A stretch of 46,045 bases of DNA from Glomus cerebriforme (Eukaryota; Glomeromycota; Glomeromycetes; Glomerales; Glomeraceae): contig QKYT01000001.1 in NCBI GenBank assembly GCA_003550305.1, forward strand, positions 605,683 to 651,727, read 5' to 3'. Shown here in pieces: positions 11,077 through 22,995 of this stretch. The notes beneath the pieces were generated by a model. The model was not told the origin of the DNA and ran no database searches. It saw only the letters and a program-made list of their open reading frames with translations. A program made the position numbers and the translations under genes. Each line of letters opens with the position of its first letter. Within the stretch, counting starts at the first letter, position 1.

Positions 11077-14000
11077 AAACAATTCCTTTAGATGCTTATG
11101 GAGAAGCTGGAGCGGTAGCTGAACAAGTCTTTTCTGGAATAAGAACAGTAACGGCATTTGGGGGACAACAACGTGAAATAAACCGATATGTTGAAAAACT
11201 TCAAAATGCTTATGAAGTCGGAAGAAAGAAAGCTATAATCACCGGTTCATCAATTGCATTTATTATGTTTTGCATGTTTAGTACTTATGCTCTCGCTTTT
11301 TGGTATGGGAGTATTTTGATCGTCCAAGGAAAAACTACTGGTGGTGATGTTTTGAATATTTTCTCTGCAATCCTTATTGGTGCTTTCGCCATCGGTAACG
11401 CTGCTCCAAGTATTTCGGCAATTGGTAGCGCGAGAGGAGCTGCTAGTAATTTATTCTCTGTCATCGATCGTATACCACCTATCAACTCAGATTCATCTGA
11501 TGGTAAAATACTTAATAAATCCACGGTAAAAGGACGTCTCGAATTTCATAATATCAAATTTCATTATCCAGCTCGTCCAGATATACCAATTCTTAAAAAT
11601 TTTAATCTTACAATTGAACCTGGTGAGACTGTCGCTCTAGTTGGAACATCTGGAAGTGGAAAATCTACAATCGTCGGTTTATTGGAACGTTTTTATGATC
11701 CAATTGAAGGTCAAATTTTGTTAGATGGTGAAAATATTAAGGATATAAATATTAGATCATTACGTTCTCAAATTGGACTTGTTGGTCAAGAACCTGTCCT
11801 TTTCCCAAAAAGTGTACGACAAAATATCGCTTGGGGTGTTAATGCTGACATGCCTGAACCTTCTTTGGAAGAAGTTATTGAAGCTTGTAAAAAATCCAAT
11901 GCACACGATTTTATTAATGAACTACCTCAAAAATATGATACTGATGTGGGTGAAAAGGGATCTCTTATGTCCGGTGGTCAAAAACAAAGGTAGATTTGAA
12001 TTCAACTGCGCCAATAATAATGCTGCGCCACAACTTTATTAACTAATTTTTGTTTAATAGAATTGCAATTGCACGTGCCTTGATTAAGAATCCCACGATT
12101 TTATTACTTGATGAAGCAACCTCAGCTCTTGACTCCGAATCAGAACGTCTCGTACAAGATGCTCTTGATACCGCATCAACAGGACGTACGACAATTGTCA
12201 TAGCCCATCGTCTTTCCACCATCAAAAATGCCGATAAAATTGTTGTAATGTCACAAGGTGATATTCTCGAAATTGGTCGTCACGACGAACTCATTGCCTC
12301 TAAAGGTGTTTACTTTGGTCTTGTTCAAGCTCAAGAACTTAAAACTAAGAAAGAAGAATCTGATTTATTTGATGATGATGATGATGATCAAAGTGTATCA
12401 ATTACCCTTGATGAAAAGAAACACAAAAATTTTTTAAGACGTATCGAAACCAAGGCTTCAACAGTCAAATCGATTCAGGAAATTGAAGAAAATGAAAAGA
12501 GATCGAAGCAATCTGCTCCAATCGCAAGGGTTCTTAGATTACAAAAACCCGAAATTCCGTACTTAATAATTGCTTCTCTTGGCGCCATGATAAATGGATC
12601 TGTTATGCCATTATTCTCCTTAGTCTTCTCTACTCTATTGAGCATTTTCGCCGAAATTGATAAGCCCCATGAATTACGTCATGACGCAAACTTCTGGGCA
12701 GGGATATTTTTTGTTCTTGCTATAGTTGCATTTCTAGCAAATTCGGTTCAGCATGGTTTTTTTATCTTGAGCGGTGAAAAACTCTCAAAAAGACTTCGTA
12801 CTATGGTATTTACCCATCTTTTGAAACAAGAAATTGGATTCTTTGATGAAGATAAAAACAATACTGGAGCTTTGACATCACAATTGGCAACAGATGCAAC
12901 TAAAGTTGAAGGTTTAACTGGTGCACTTATGGGCAATATTGTTCAGTCGATCACGAATGTAGTTGTTGGTTTGGTAAGCGATGCTTCAATTTTATATTAT
13001 ATTATATATATTTTTAATTATATTGCTTTTGTAAATAATGTATTGATTTTTTATTTCATTAGACAATTGCTTTCTCATTTGGTTGGAAATTGACTTTAGT
13101 AATTACGGCTGCAACCCCTTGTCTCTTTGCTGCAGGTATTCTACAAATGAAAACTCTTGCTGGTTTTGGTGCAAAAACTCGTAAAGCATATGAAGAAAGT
13201 GGTCAAATTGTACAACAATCGGTCGCAAATATGCGCACAATTGCATCTTTAACTCGTGAAGGAACATTCAAAGAATTATATCAAAACTCTACCAGAATGC
13301 CTCATCGTATTGCCATCGAAGGAAGTATGGTATCAGCTATTGGTTTCGGTCTCTCTCAGTGTCTTTTATTTTTAGTATATGCCCTCGCTTTTTGGTATGG
13401 AGGTCTATTAGTATCAAATCAAGAATATACACAAGTAAAGTTTTTTCCTTTATCATATTATCCTTCTAATTAAATTTGTTAATTAATAATTTCTAAACGT
13501 AATAGCCACAAATGTTGAAAGTCCTTTTTGCAGTTATCTTCTCTGCTATGGCCGCCGGACAAACAAGGTTGGTTAGAATTTATTTTCGGATAGTTTTAAT
13601 ATTTATAAAGTTTAACAAACTGTTTCATCTGACTTTTCTTATTTTTAATAGTACTTTTGCTCCGGATTTTGCGAAAGCTAAGAATTCAGCAATATCAATA
13701 TTTAAATTACTTGACCGTGAATCTAAAATTGATCCAACTGATGTTGAAGGAAAAGACAGACCTACTCCAATTACTGGATCTGGTGAAATACAAAATGCCC
13801 ATTTTAATTACCCTGCTCGACCAAATTTAAGAATCCTTCGTGGTTTAGATCTTGCAATTGAATCTGGTAAAACTATTGCTTTAGTTGGTGGGTCAGGATC
13901 CGGAAAATCTACAGTCGTATCATTATTTCTTCGTTATTATGATGTACTTTCTGGTGAAGTTGATCTTGAAAAAGTTAATGTTAAAGATTGGAACATAGAA

Positions 14001-14601
14001 TATTTAAGATCAAATATGGCTATTGTTGGTCAAGAACCTGTATTATTTGATTTGACAATAGGTGAAAATATTGCTTATGGTAAAGAAGGATGTTCGCAAG
14101 AAGAAATTGAAACTGCTGCAAAAGATGCAAATATACACAATTTTATCGTTAGTTTACCAAAAGGTTATGATACACCTGCTGGTGAACGAGGTACTCAACT
14201 TAGTGGTGGTCAAAAACAAGTAAGTTATTTGAATCTTTTCTATTTATATATAAATGAAATTATTGAGACTTGATTGATGAAAAAATTTTCTTAAAATGAA
14301 ATAGCGTATTGCAATAGCACGTGCTTTAATTCGTCGACCAAAACTTTTATTACTTGACGAAGCCACATCTGCCTTGGATTCCGAATCGGAGAAGGTTGTA
14401 CAAGATGCCTTAGATCATGCAGCAAAAGGACGAACAACAATCACAATAGCACATCGTTTATCAACAATTCAGAATGCCGATTTAATATGTGTTGTAAGGA
14501 AAGGTAAAATTGTTGAAAAAGGTCAACATTTCAATTTAATAGCACAAAGAGGATATTATTATGAATTAGTTAATAAGCAAATGTTGATAAACCAACATTA
14601 A
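10114..14601 (+). CDS. Full-length ABCB/MDR-type ABC transporter
   Basis: ATP-driven membrane exporter, probably of lipophilic compounds, lipids or peptides. Nine exons join in frame: 10114-10515, 10605-10800, 10881-10982, 11092-11989, 12061-12973, 13063-13434, 13506-13567, 13652-14219, 14305-14601, giving 1269 aa. Architecture is TMD-NBD-TMD-NBD, normal for full ABCB proteins. NBD1: Walker [10 protein letters not shown] (418-426), signature MSGGQ (526-530), Walker [13 protein letters not shown] (DE at 550-551), H-loop [12 protein letters not shown]2: GGSGSGKST (1061-1069), [17 protein letters not shown] (DE at 1189-1190), ITIAHRLST. Both sites look catalytically complete. The linker after NBD1 has an acidic DDDDDD run. 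The start is the ATG giving [10 protein letters not shown], the first ATG in the exon-1 frame; a run-on to an upstream non-ATG codon was rejected. Substrate and membrane are not determined by sequence. An origin as pleiotropic exporter or mitochondrial/ER transporter stays open, but full size and absence of a transit peptide favour plasma membrane or vacuole. Confidence 0.93.
11021..11074. repeat. (ATT)n microsatellite in intron 3 of the ABC transporter
   Basis: About 17 near-perfect ATT units fill most of the intron between exon 3 and exon 4 (10983-11091). Next to it is a long T-run (10994-11008). Length is likely polymorphic between isolates. Confidence 0.9.
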
Positions 14602-16079
14602 AATTTACAGTATCTATTATATATACATATATATACATAATTTTAATTATAATCTTAAATAGAACTATTTTATAATGTAAAATATGAAATTATAATAATT
14701 TTAAAATCGAGATCTTAAAGATAAATAAGTTAAATAAATTAATAATGAAAAAATTTTTTCTCGATATTTTGATCTAATTTATTATTTTGATATAAAGATT
14801 CTACAAAACCTGTGATTGAGATTAGGAGGAAATCGATTACGTCATTTACAATTTGTGCGACACAAGTTTTGAATAAATTACTCCCATCTCCCATGTGAAT
14901 ATTCTCATTTTATTGTTTTTTACTAAATAGATCACTCAATGAAATTTCTAAGGCTTTTCATGAGCTATGGAGTTATAGTGGCGTACTAAACAATAGAAGA
15001 AACTCGCATTTTGGAGGTTTAAAAACGTTAACAAATCTAAATAATGATTAATAGAAGGCAACACATATCATTACAAGATATCGAAAAGGTGTCTGTATTT
15101 GTTAATTCTTAATAAATCTAATAAATCATTTTTATAGTATATGATGATTGTCTTATTCGTCAGACCATCATTGTTCATTTCCACTTTGTATTAGTGGTAA
15201 AAAAAGGTATGTAAGCGATGATTTAACTGATTGGCAAAATGAGATAGAATTGATCTAGACAATTTATAGCTATATATTTTTATTTTTTTTTAGGTATTCA
15301 GTAACGTAAATTTTGCAGATGGATGTATATAGATAGAATTAAAATCTTAGTAAATGATAATTTAATTAGATGAGAATTTTCTGAATGAGAAACTGAAGAG
15401 ATACAGTTTGCTCGCGACATAAATTAAAAATATTTTAAATTAATATACTGATGTCAAATTAAACCCATTAGGGTGGCAAAATTATTACTAAATTTGAATC
15501 CTCCCGGTTATGAGTTAGATTTTATAGAAATTGGGTCCAAAAATCGAAATTTCATTTTATATATGGAAAGGATCATCATCATATATAAAATTTAACCTAA
15601 AGTTTTATATTTAGTCAAACTAATGCTAATTTAAGTGCATAATTTAAATTGATTGATATATTTATTAGTTGATTTGTTATTTAATTTATTATAAAATGTA
15701 TAAATAAGTATTATAAAAACCTAAATTTTTAAAAAATAATAAAAGTTGCAAAATAAATGCGACAAAGCTTTTTGATTAAATGTCATGTAACTAGAAAACT
15801 AACCAATCAATCTTTATAAAAATTTATATTTTAATATTATACTATTTAAATATTTAATTATACTGCGATTGGGTTTATTTTGACATCAGTATATTAATTT
15901 AAAATATTTAATTTAAGTGTCGCATTTCTTTTGCGAGCTACTGTATATTTAACGATTCTGTTAGTATAAATTTGAGACTGATTAATCTTCGAATTGGAAA
16001 GCACAAGCTGTTAATAACATTCATCAACAGGAAATTTACAAATATATCAGCGCATATTTGTTAAATATGTAATAATATG
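14602..16079. other. Intergenic region between convergent genes
   Basis: The space lies between the 3-prime ends of the ABC transporter (plus) and the MMAA-type gene (minus). Apart from the inverted-repeat element at 15404-15943 no gene or RNA is recognisable; short frames here lack motifs. Confidence 0.5.
15404..15943. mobile_element. 540-bp TA-flanked inverted-repeat element (Tc1/mariner-like MITE)
   Basis: The left arm starts CAGTTTGCTCGCGACATAAA and runs to ACTGATGTCAAATTAAACCC. The reverse complement of the right arm starts CAGTAGCTCGCAAAAGAAAT and ends ACTGATGTCAAAATAAACCC. The arms are about 65-75 bp; the inner 45 bp (from TTAAATTAATATACTGATGT outward) are nearly identical, and an indel sits near the tip. 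TA flanks both sides (15402-15403, 15944-15945). The interior is AT-rich with no transposase. It is not the same family as 6599-7062, since beyond CAGT the termini differ. Confidence 0.75.
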
Positions 16080-18072
16080 TTAATTTGTTTCAGTGATACT
16101 ATATTTATGAGTAAAAGTATCTACAACATAGTCAGCCGCAACTCCACTTGTCATTTCACCATTAAATACTTTTTGTTCTAATTTATCAACAAGATTTTTA
16201 ATCTCTTTATCAGAGCCCAATCTGAGAAAAAAAAGTATAAATAAAACTTTAAAGTATTACAATAATATATTAATAATGACTATTTTAAGTAAATACCTGT
16301 CTAATAATTCTGATGTTATTTGTCTCCACATCCATAACTTTCTTTGCTCGCCTCTTTTTTTAAATAACTCGCCTGAACTCTGATAATACCATAATATAAA
16401 TAATATAATTTGTAAAAAATGTTACTTTAAATTTACAAATAATTTTTTTATATTATTTACCTTCATAATATTGTAATAATCTTGCATAAGTTCCCATGCT
16501 TCAACCAACCCACTGTTTGTTTTAGCTGAAACTTTTATAACCTATATAAGGAATTAAAAGTAACATCAGACTTACAAATTATAACATTAAAATATTTGTT
16601 TAAATTTTTTATTCACCTGAGGTGACCAAAAAGAAGTTCTTGGATGAAGATATTTCAAAGCACTTGTATATTCGGTCATAGCTTCTCTAGCAGCATTGGC
16701 AAATATACCATCTGATTTATTGACAATAATTAAATCAGAAATTTCAACAATACCTTTTTTCAATCCCTATTAAGACAAAAAAGTAAATATAATTTCTAAT
16801 AAAAAACATCAAAATTAAAAAATTCTTTACTTGAATCTCATCTCCTCCTGCTGGTGGAACCATCAAAACAAACCTACAAATACAAATATAAATATTGATA
16901 AATTATTCATCATGTGATATTTCTTCCAAAAAATACTTACATATCGACCATTTCTGCAACCATTGTTTCCGATTGTCCAACTCCAACTGTCTCTACAAGA
17001 CACACATCATGTCCAGCAGCTGTGATGTATTTATTTCCAAAAATCAATTTTCCATTTCTTTGGATTAAGAATTTATATGATTTTAATTACACTACCTTCA
17101 CATAAGATCATAGCTTCGTTCGTATTACGGGCTACCTATAGTAGTATAAAATCATTTATGACTTTTTTTAAAAAAAAGAAAACAATTTATTATTAAAATC
17201 ATCTCAAGAACTTACACCACCTATAAAATTAAACAAATTAAAATAAATTCACATAAATAGAAATAATTGAATAATATTAAAGGGAAGGTGCAATTAACAT
17301 ACCAAGTGTACCGTGACTTGCTGAAGGACGAACGTACGCGTCATCTTGACGTGATAATTCAGGCATTCTTGTCTTATCTCCCAAAATTGATCCACCGGTT
17401 TTCACTGAAGATGGATCAACAGCCTTAATTATATACAATATAAGTAGGCAATAATCTCTTTATGGTAAAAAATTCTAAGTAAGATATCGTAACATACAAG
17501 AACGGCCACACGATGTCCCTGAGAAAGGATATGCATTCCAAATCGTTCAATGAAAGTTGATTTCCCAACACCCGGTGGACCAGATAATCCTATCCTGAAC
17601 GTTGATGTAAAATTTCCAGTTTCTTTTGTATTTTCATGTTGTGCGTCAAGAATTAAAGAAAGTAATTGTTGAGACTGAATTTTATGATCTTTACGTATCG
17701 ATTCAACTACATATAAAAGAAATGTTTAGTACTTTTACAAATGAATATATGAATTATTTATAACATTACAAACCTAATGTAATTGATTTCGCTAAATGGT
17801 AACGATCTCTCATTTTTATTCCTTTGTAAAGTTCGAGGACTTTGGGAGGAATATCATGATGTGTTGAGTACGAAAACGAAAAGTTTGGCACATTAAAACG
17901 TCCTTTATTAAGGAATGGACATAACATTTGATCGCATCTCGTCTTTATCGAGCTGCTAATTGATGTAGATATGATGAACTAACGTAAAAATGTATAACCG
18001 GTTATTTCTTTACACGTTCAAATTTCATATAGCTACGCAATTAATTACCTTTGTTGCTATCCGCAATATCAT
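16080..18072 (-). CDS. MMAA: Mitochondrial MeaB/MMAA-type cobalamin chaperone GTPase
   Basis: G3E-family GTPase that loads and protects adenosylcobalamin on methylmalonyl-CoA mutase (propionate / odd-chain and branched-chain breakdown, mitochondrion). Twelve exons on the minus strand: 18072-18049, 17978-17774, 17706-17498, 17423-17303, 17220-17216, 17135-17096, 17019-16941, 16873-16831, 16766-16617, 16541-16461, 16379-16297, 16221-16080, giving 393 aa, close to family size. Visible motifs: Walker [10 protein letters not shown] (119-127), [58 protein letters not shown], and the guanine-specifying VNKSDG. The N-terminal 75 residues are basic/Ser-rich and fit a transit peptide. The 5-nt exon GTGGT at 17216-17220 is needed to keep GTLGGVARN in frame. 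The start at MILRIATK is the first ATG before exon 2; a shorter N-terminus is possible. Divergent neighbour: the disulfide isomerase, 603 bp away. Confidence 0.92.
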
Positions 18073-18675
18073 AATGACGTGTAATTTATCAAGGAAAGAA
18101 AATTTTTTTTTAAGAAAAATTTATATAAAAGAGTAAAAAATTCAAAGCTTTTTTTAGAGATAATGCCGAGGCAACTTTTAATCATTGTTTATAACGAATT
18201 TTTTTTTCCGGACCTTATATATTAAATTCGACTGTTGATCATTTCCTTTAAAAAAAATATGCAAAATGTACAAAAATGTGCGCAATCAAACCTGTATTAC
18301 ATATCCATTATCTTGGCATTTCGTGAAATCCTTTTGTCTCGCCACGTATCAGTCCAAATATAAAACTCGTAATTTCATGAGTTCCAATTATTTTGATAAA
18401 ACTTTTTAATTTTTCGTTTGCTAATACTTTTCTGATTTGAATAATATTTTGATATAAAGAATCCTTAGACGTTTGAATTAAAATTCTATAATTTTATGTA
18501 TTGTTTTTTAACTACAAAATATTCTAAGTAAATATCAAATCAGAAAGGTATTTATTTATCTTTGAATTGTTGTCGCATTCATTCTTCAATTTTTTTTTTA
18601 TCGTAAATTTTAATTCGATTTATTATATGTAATATTATAAGAATACAAAATTTAATTACCGTTACCCCAAAAAAA
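18073..18675. promoter_or_regulatory. Shared divergent upstream region (MMAA-type gene / disulfide isomerase)
   Basis: The 603 bp separate two start codons pointing away from each other, so promoters of both genes must lie here or in 5-prime introns. It is AT-rich with T- and A-runs on both flanks. No clear TATA box, E-box or other named site was recognised. Whether the two genes are co-regulated is unknown. Confidence 0.5.
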
Positions 18676-21146
18676 ATGAAATTAACAATTTTATTGGTAA
18701 CGATTATTATCGCTATTACGGGAGTTTTAGGTTCTGAAGTAGAAAAATTAAGCGTCGTAAACTTCGAAAGTTCTATAAAGGAAGGAACCTGGTAAGCATA
18801 AATTCACTTTTGATTTTTTAAATTGTGCGCATACATTATGCAATTTAACTTAATTTGATGATAGGTTCGTAAAATTTTTCGCTCCATGGTGTCCCCATTG
18901 TCAGAGTCTTGGTAAATCTTAATTATTTTATTCTATTTAAAAAATTAAATATGATGAACAATGACGGAATAAATTTGTTTCTTATTTATTTTATGAAGCT
19001 CCAACATGGACAAAAGTGGCCGCTGAAAATGATATTGAAACAAAGAACTTTCATATTGCTGAAGTTGACTGCACACTTAATGGAGGTTAGAAAAATGTAA
19101 ATTGTTAATATTTTTGATTTCTTTCTAATTATAAGGGTTAAATTATTATTAGATCTTTGTGAAAAAAACAAAATAGAATCTTATCCAACATTGCATCTGT
19201 AAGATAATTTTATTTTATTTTTTTATTATATTTGAATTTTTTTTATTAAAATAATTTTTTCAACAGATTCAACGGAGGAGTAAAAGTTGACACATATAGT
19301 AGCAAAAGAGATTTTAATTCTTTATCCGCATATGTAAAGAAAAAAGCGGATCAATATTATACAGGCACAGAAACTGCAGAAACTCTTGAAGATTTTAAAG
19401 ATCCGAATATTGATTCCCGTAGTGATTCTGATAATATTGAAGTTCCGGTTCAATCAAATCCACTTGGAACTGTTGTGTTATTAAATGCTAGTAATTTTGA
19501 TCAATTGACAAAGACTGGAATTTGGTTCGTAAAATTTTTTGCTCCTTGGTGCACACATTGTCAAAAATTGGCACCCGTTTGGGAGGAATTAGGACATGAA
19601 TTACAATATAAAGTAAACGTTGGTAAAGTTGATTGTACTATTGATACAGGTAATATCATATTTATTTATTTTTTTCTTAAGAAAAAAAATTTTGATCTAA
19701 TTTATTACATTTTTAGGTCTTTGTCAAAGATTTAATGTTCAAGGTTATCCAACATTGAAATTGTATCCTTTATTTATATTTTTTATTTTATTGAAGTTTG
19801 TATTATTTTTAATTTAAAACATTAAATTTACATAGATTCCAAAACCCCAATGATGTAATGGAATATAAGGGCTCTAGGCAATTAAGTAGCCTCAGAGATT
19901 TTGCCGAAAAGGCAGCTGATGCTCATGTATCGGAAATTAGTGTAACAGATCTCGATAGGGTCAAGAAAATGGATGATGTACTTTTTATTTATCTTTATGA
20001 CGATAATACGCCTTTTAGCGTCCTCGTAAATATTTATTTATTTTATTATTTTGTTAAAAAAAATATACACAATAATTTTAAAAATTAAGGAAACGCAATT
20101 TATTTGATTTAGGAAACAATTAAGGGATTGTCGCGATCATTCTTCTCAGTAAAATTCTATTCTTCTAAAGATTCTAATCTTATTGCACAACTAAAAATAG
20201 ATAGACTTCCAGCTTTGGTGGTTCTTAAAGATGAACTTCAAAAAAATTATCCTTCTACATCCATAGAATCATTTGTAAATCGTAAAGATATTAAAAATTG
20301 GATTCAATCAGAGAAATATCCTTTAGTACCAGCGATGGATTCAGAGAATTATGAAGATATTTTAGGTGGAGATAGATTAGTAGTATTGGGAGTTTTTAGA
20401 TCATTCGAAGGAACACAACTTAAAGCAAAAAAGAGTTTAAAGAATATTGCTAAATTATATTATCAACAAATTAAAGAAAGAGGTGGAAGTGAAGATGGAA
20501 GAAGTGTGATATTTGCTTGGTTAGATGGAACTAGGTGGAATGATTATATACATGGAGTTTATGGATTGTCTAAAAAAGATTTACCTACTGTCTTAATCGC
20601 TGATCCTGTGGTAAGCTTTAAAAAAAAAAATCTTGCATTTTATGAAAAAAATTATAATAACGAATTATTTTTCAACAATCTTTTTTTTATAGTCAAATGA
20701 ATATTTTGATACTACAAGGTCAGGACAAAAACTTAGTTTATTAGATCAAGAACAACTTTTAGAATCTATTCATGACGCAAAGAAAGGTTATTTAGTTGGA
20801 AAAAGTACTATGGGATTTCTTGAAAAGACATTTAGAGTAGGTTTTGAATAATTTATATTTTTAATTAAAAAAATTTATATTAATTACATTTATGTTTTTT
20901 AATTAGGATATGTTTTCATATGGAGGACATGCACAGGTAATTTTATCAAACAGTACTAATGTTTATTATTAATAATATAAAATACAATTTCTAACTTACT
21001 TTACAATATAGCAAAAAATGTTTGATCATCCATTCATTTCTTTAATTTCTCTTGGTTTAATAATCGGAGTTATTTATAGATATTGTATAGTTTCACAAGC
21101 AAGAGATGTAAGAGATTACGAAAGGGGTTATGGTAAATTTGAATAA
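18676..21146 (+). CDS. Membrane-anchored protein disulfide isomerase with two thioredoxin domains
   Basis: Oxidoreductase of the ER lumen for disulfide formation and rearrangement in secretory proteins. Eleven exons: 18676-18791, 18865-18911, 18999-19085, 19153-19198, 19267-19649, 19717-19762, 19836-20025, 20113-20610, 20693-20836, 20907-20936, 21012-21146, giving 573 aa. Signal peptide about 1-20 (MKLTILLVTIIIAITGVLGS). Thioredoxin domain 1 has FFAPWCPHC with CPHC at 48-51; domain 2 has FFAPWCTHC with CTHC at 194-197; cis-proline motifs SYPTL and GYPTL follow. About 300 further residues look like redox-inactive thioredoxin-like folds. A C-terminal helix (about 537-556, FISLISLGLIIGVIYRYCIV) is followed by a 17-residue charged tail ending GKFE. 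There is no KDEL/HDEL, so retention would rely on the membrane anchor. Closest architecture: TMX3/Eps1-like PDIs. Which of these it matches is not resolved. Confidence 0.9.
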
Positions 21147-22928
21147 AAATTATATCATATAAAAAATATATATATATATTAAGGTAAAGGTTCTCGGAAA
21201 CGTACTTATTGAGATTAACTAGATTAACTTCCCACTTTTTTAAATAAATAAAAAAATGATTACCTTATTAAAATCAAAATAATTTAGTACAAATATAATT
21301 TAATTTCAAAAATTCCGACCAATGATTAAATAAAAATCAAAAAACTTATGATTGCAAAAGAGATTCGTAACATTCTCAAGTCACGTGGTGTGATGAATAA
21401 AAATAGATCGACCCGTAAAGTTCGAAGATGAGAAAAAATTTTTGAGTGACAGCATTATTATTATATTTAATTGTTTAATTTGATTTTCCGTATCTTCAAA
21501 TACAACTAATAAATTTTTCATTACCAGAATGTTTTAATATCGACCACTAAGAAAATGATGAAAATCTAAACTCAATATTTTAATTCTAATCTCTTAGTAA
21601 TTCGTATCTTAAGTTTCAGCGTTGGACAATTTACCCAATTGGACATATAGAACATTGGATATATGTCCAAATCCAATTATATTAATTGGACATTGTTCAA
21701 ATTCAACACTGATTAGTTTCTAATATTTCTAATAATGGAATACTTTTAACAATATTATAACTTCAATCTTTTTGCAAGTTCCTAAAAAAAAGGTTAAAAA
21801 TAAATTTTAATATCGAATTTTAAAAATTTGACTGAGATTCAACATAGGTCAGTTATGCTAATATTTTCATCTAAATTAATTAAATTCTCTTGTTTTATAT
21901 TAAAATAATTCCGAAAGAATCCAGCATTTTGAGTGTGAAGGAGAGTAGTATCGAGAACATGAAACCATTGCTGAAAGAAAATCACGCACGTTAATTAGAT
22001 AATACTTTTACTTTTTCTTTTTTTGAAAGCTGTCGCGTAAAATTAGGGTTGCAGACATTTCTCAGGGTTAAGGGACTTACACAACATGAATTTTAGGTAA
22101 CGAAGCTCTACGTGAAACGAGAAACTTTCCAATCCGATTTTGAATTCGGTGGATTTACACCCAGTGGTCAATGCTCGTGGACGTTAAAAATTCCGCACAT
22201 CATTCACATGGATACACATTGCAGAAAGTGAAATTAAAAGTTTTGTTACAAATAATTAAAAATTTATGTACATAATTTGAAATATGTACAATTACGTTTT
22301 CCTTCAAAGAATTGAATTTATTGCGATAATTAATATGATATTATTCTTCTTCTTCCAGTAAACTTGTTTAAACATAACCTGGCCCAAAATTAATGATATT
22401 TCTTTTCTTCCTATTTAATATTAATGTAAAATTTTAATTTAAAATCCAATCGGATTAATTAGATATAGATATTTAATATATGCGCCAAAACAAAGTACAG
22501 TAAATGTTGTGACCAGACAAAATAGGTTAACTTACATGTCAACGAATAATAATTAATACATTATAACACTAGTCAATCTACATTCTACATATATCACTCA
22601 TATATCCCAACAATGCAGGAATTAATTAATGTTTTTTCTTGGCAAACACAATATTATTTTTTTGTTTTTAAATCAAAATTTATAAAATTTGAATACTAGT
22701 ATTATATTGTAACCTTGATTTATAAAACAAGCAATAATAAACTTGAAATCTAATCATTTATTTCTTGTATTAAATATATTATGTTCCAGGTTTACATTAA
22801 ATTATTAATAAATCCATTTGCAGTTATTTTTGTTGCATTAATGTTTTTATCAAACAGAAAACAGATTCAATTTCCTTTTTTTATGAACGTTTAGAATATG
22901 TTATATGTATTACAATTACTCCAAATTC
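21147..22928. other. Intergenic region, no gene seen
   Basis: About 1.8 kb between the disulfide isomerase and the methyltransferase, both on plus. A CACGTG-containing site (GTCACGTGGTG, about 21382) and the hairpin described separately are the only structured parts. No frame with motifs is present. The last 500 bases are AT-rich promoter-like DNA. Confidence 0.5.
21621..21707. repeat. Nested inverted repeat built on TTGGACA
   Basis: TTGGACATAT at 21639-21648 pairs with ATATGTCCAA at 21661-21670 around a short loop. The outer GTTGGACAAT (21621) pairs imperfectly with ATTGTTCAA-ATTCAAC (about 21693-21707). A third TTGGACATT unit lies between. It looks like the core of a small fold-back element or a structured transcript region; no target duplication was found. 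Confidence 0.5.
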
Positions 22929-22929
22929 A

Positions 22930-22939
22930 TATATATATA
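22930..22939 (+). promoter_or_regulatory. TATA-like box of the methyltransferase gene
   Basis: TATATATATA followed by GTCACG, 57 bp before the ATG at 22996. In a genome this AT-rich such matches are common, so position is the main support. Confidence 0.3.
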
Positions 22940-22995
22940 GTCACGAAGAAAAAAAAAAGAAATTTACTTTTGATTTTCCTGCCGTAAAAGTGGTT

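Noticed and set aside
11285..11524. Minus-strand frames inside the ABC transporter (also 12043-12225 and 12748-12936)
   Set aside because: Antisense shadows of a conserved coding region.
17096..17303. Single-intron model for the MMAA-type gene (17303 joined to 17135)
   Set aside because: It shifts the frame and hits a stop after three codons; the micro-exon model restores the conserved GTLGGVARN motif.
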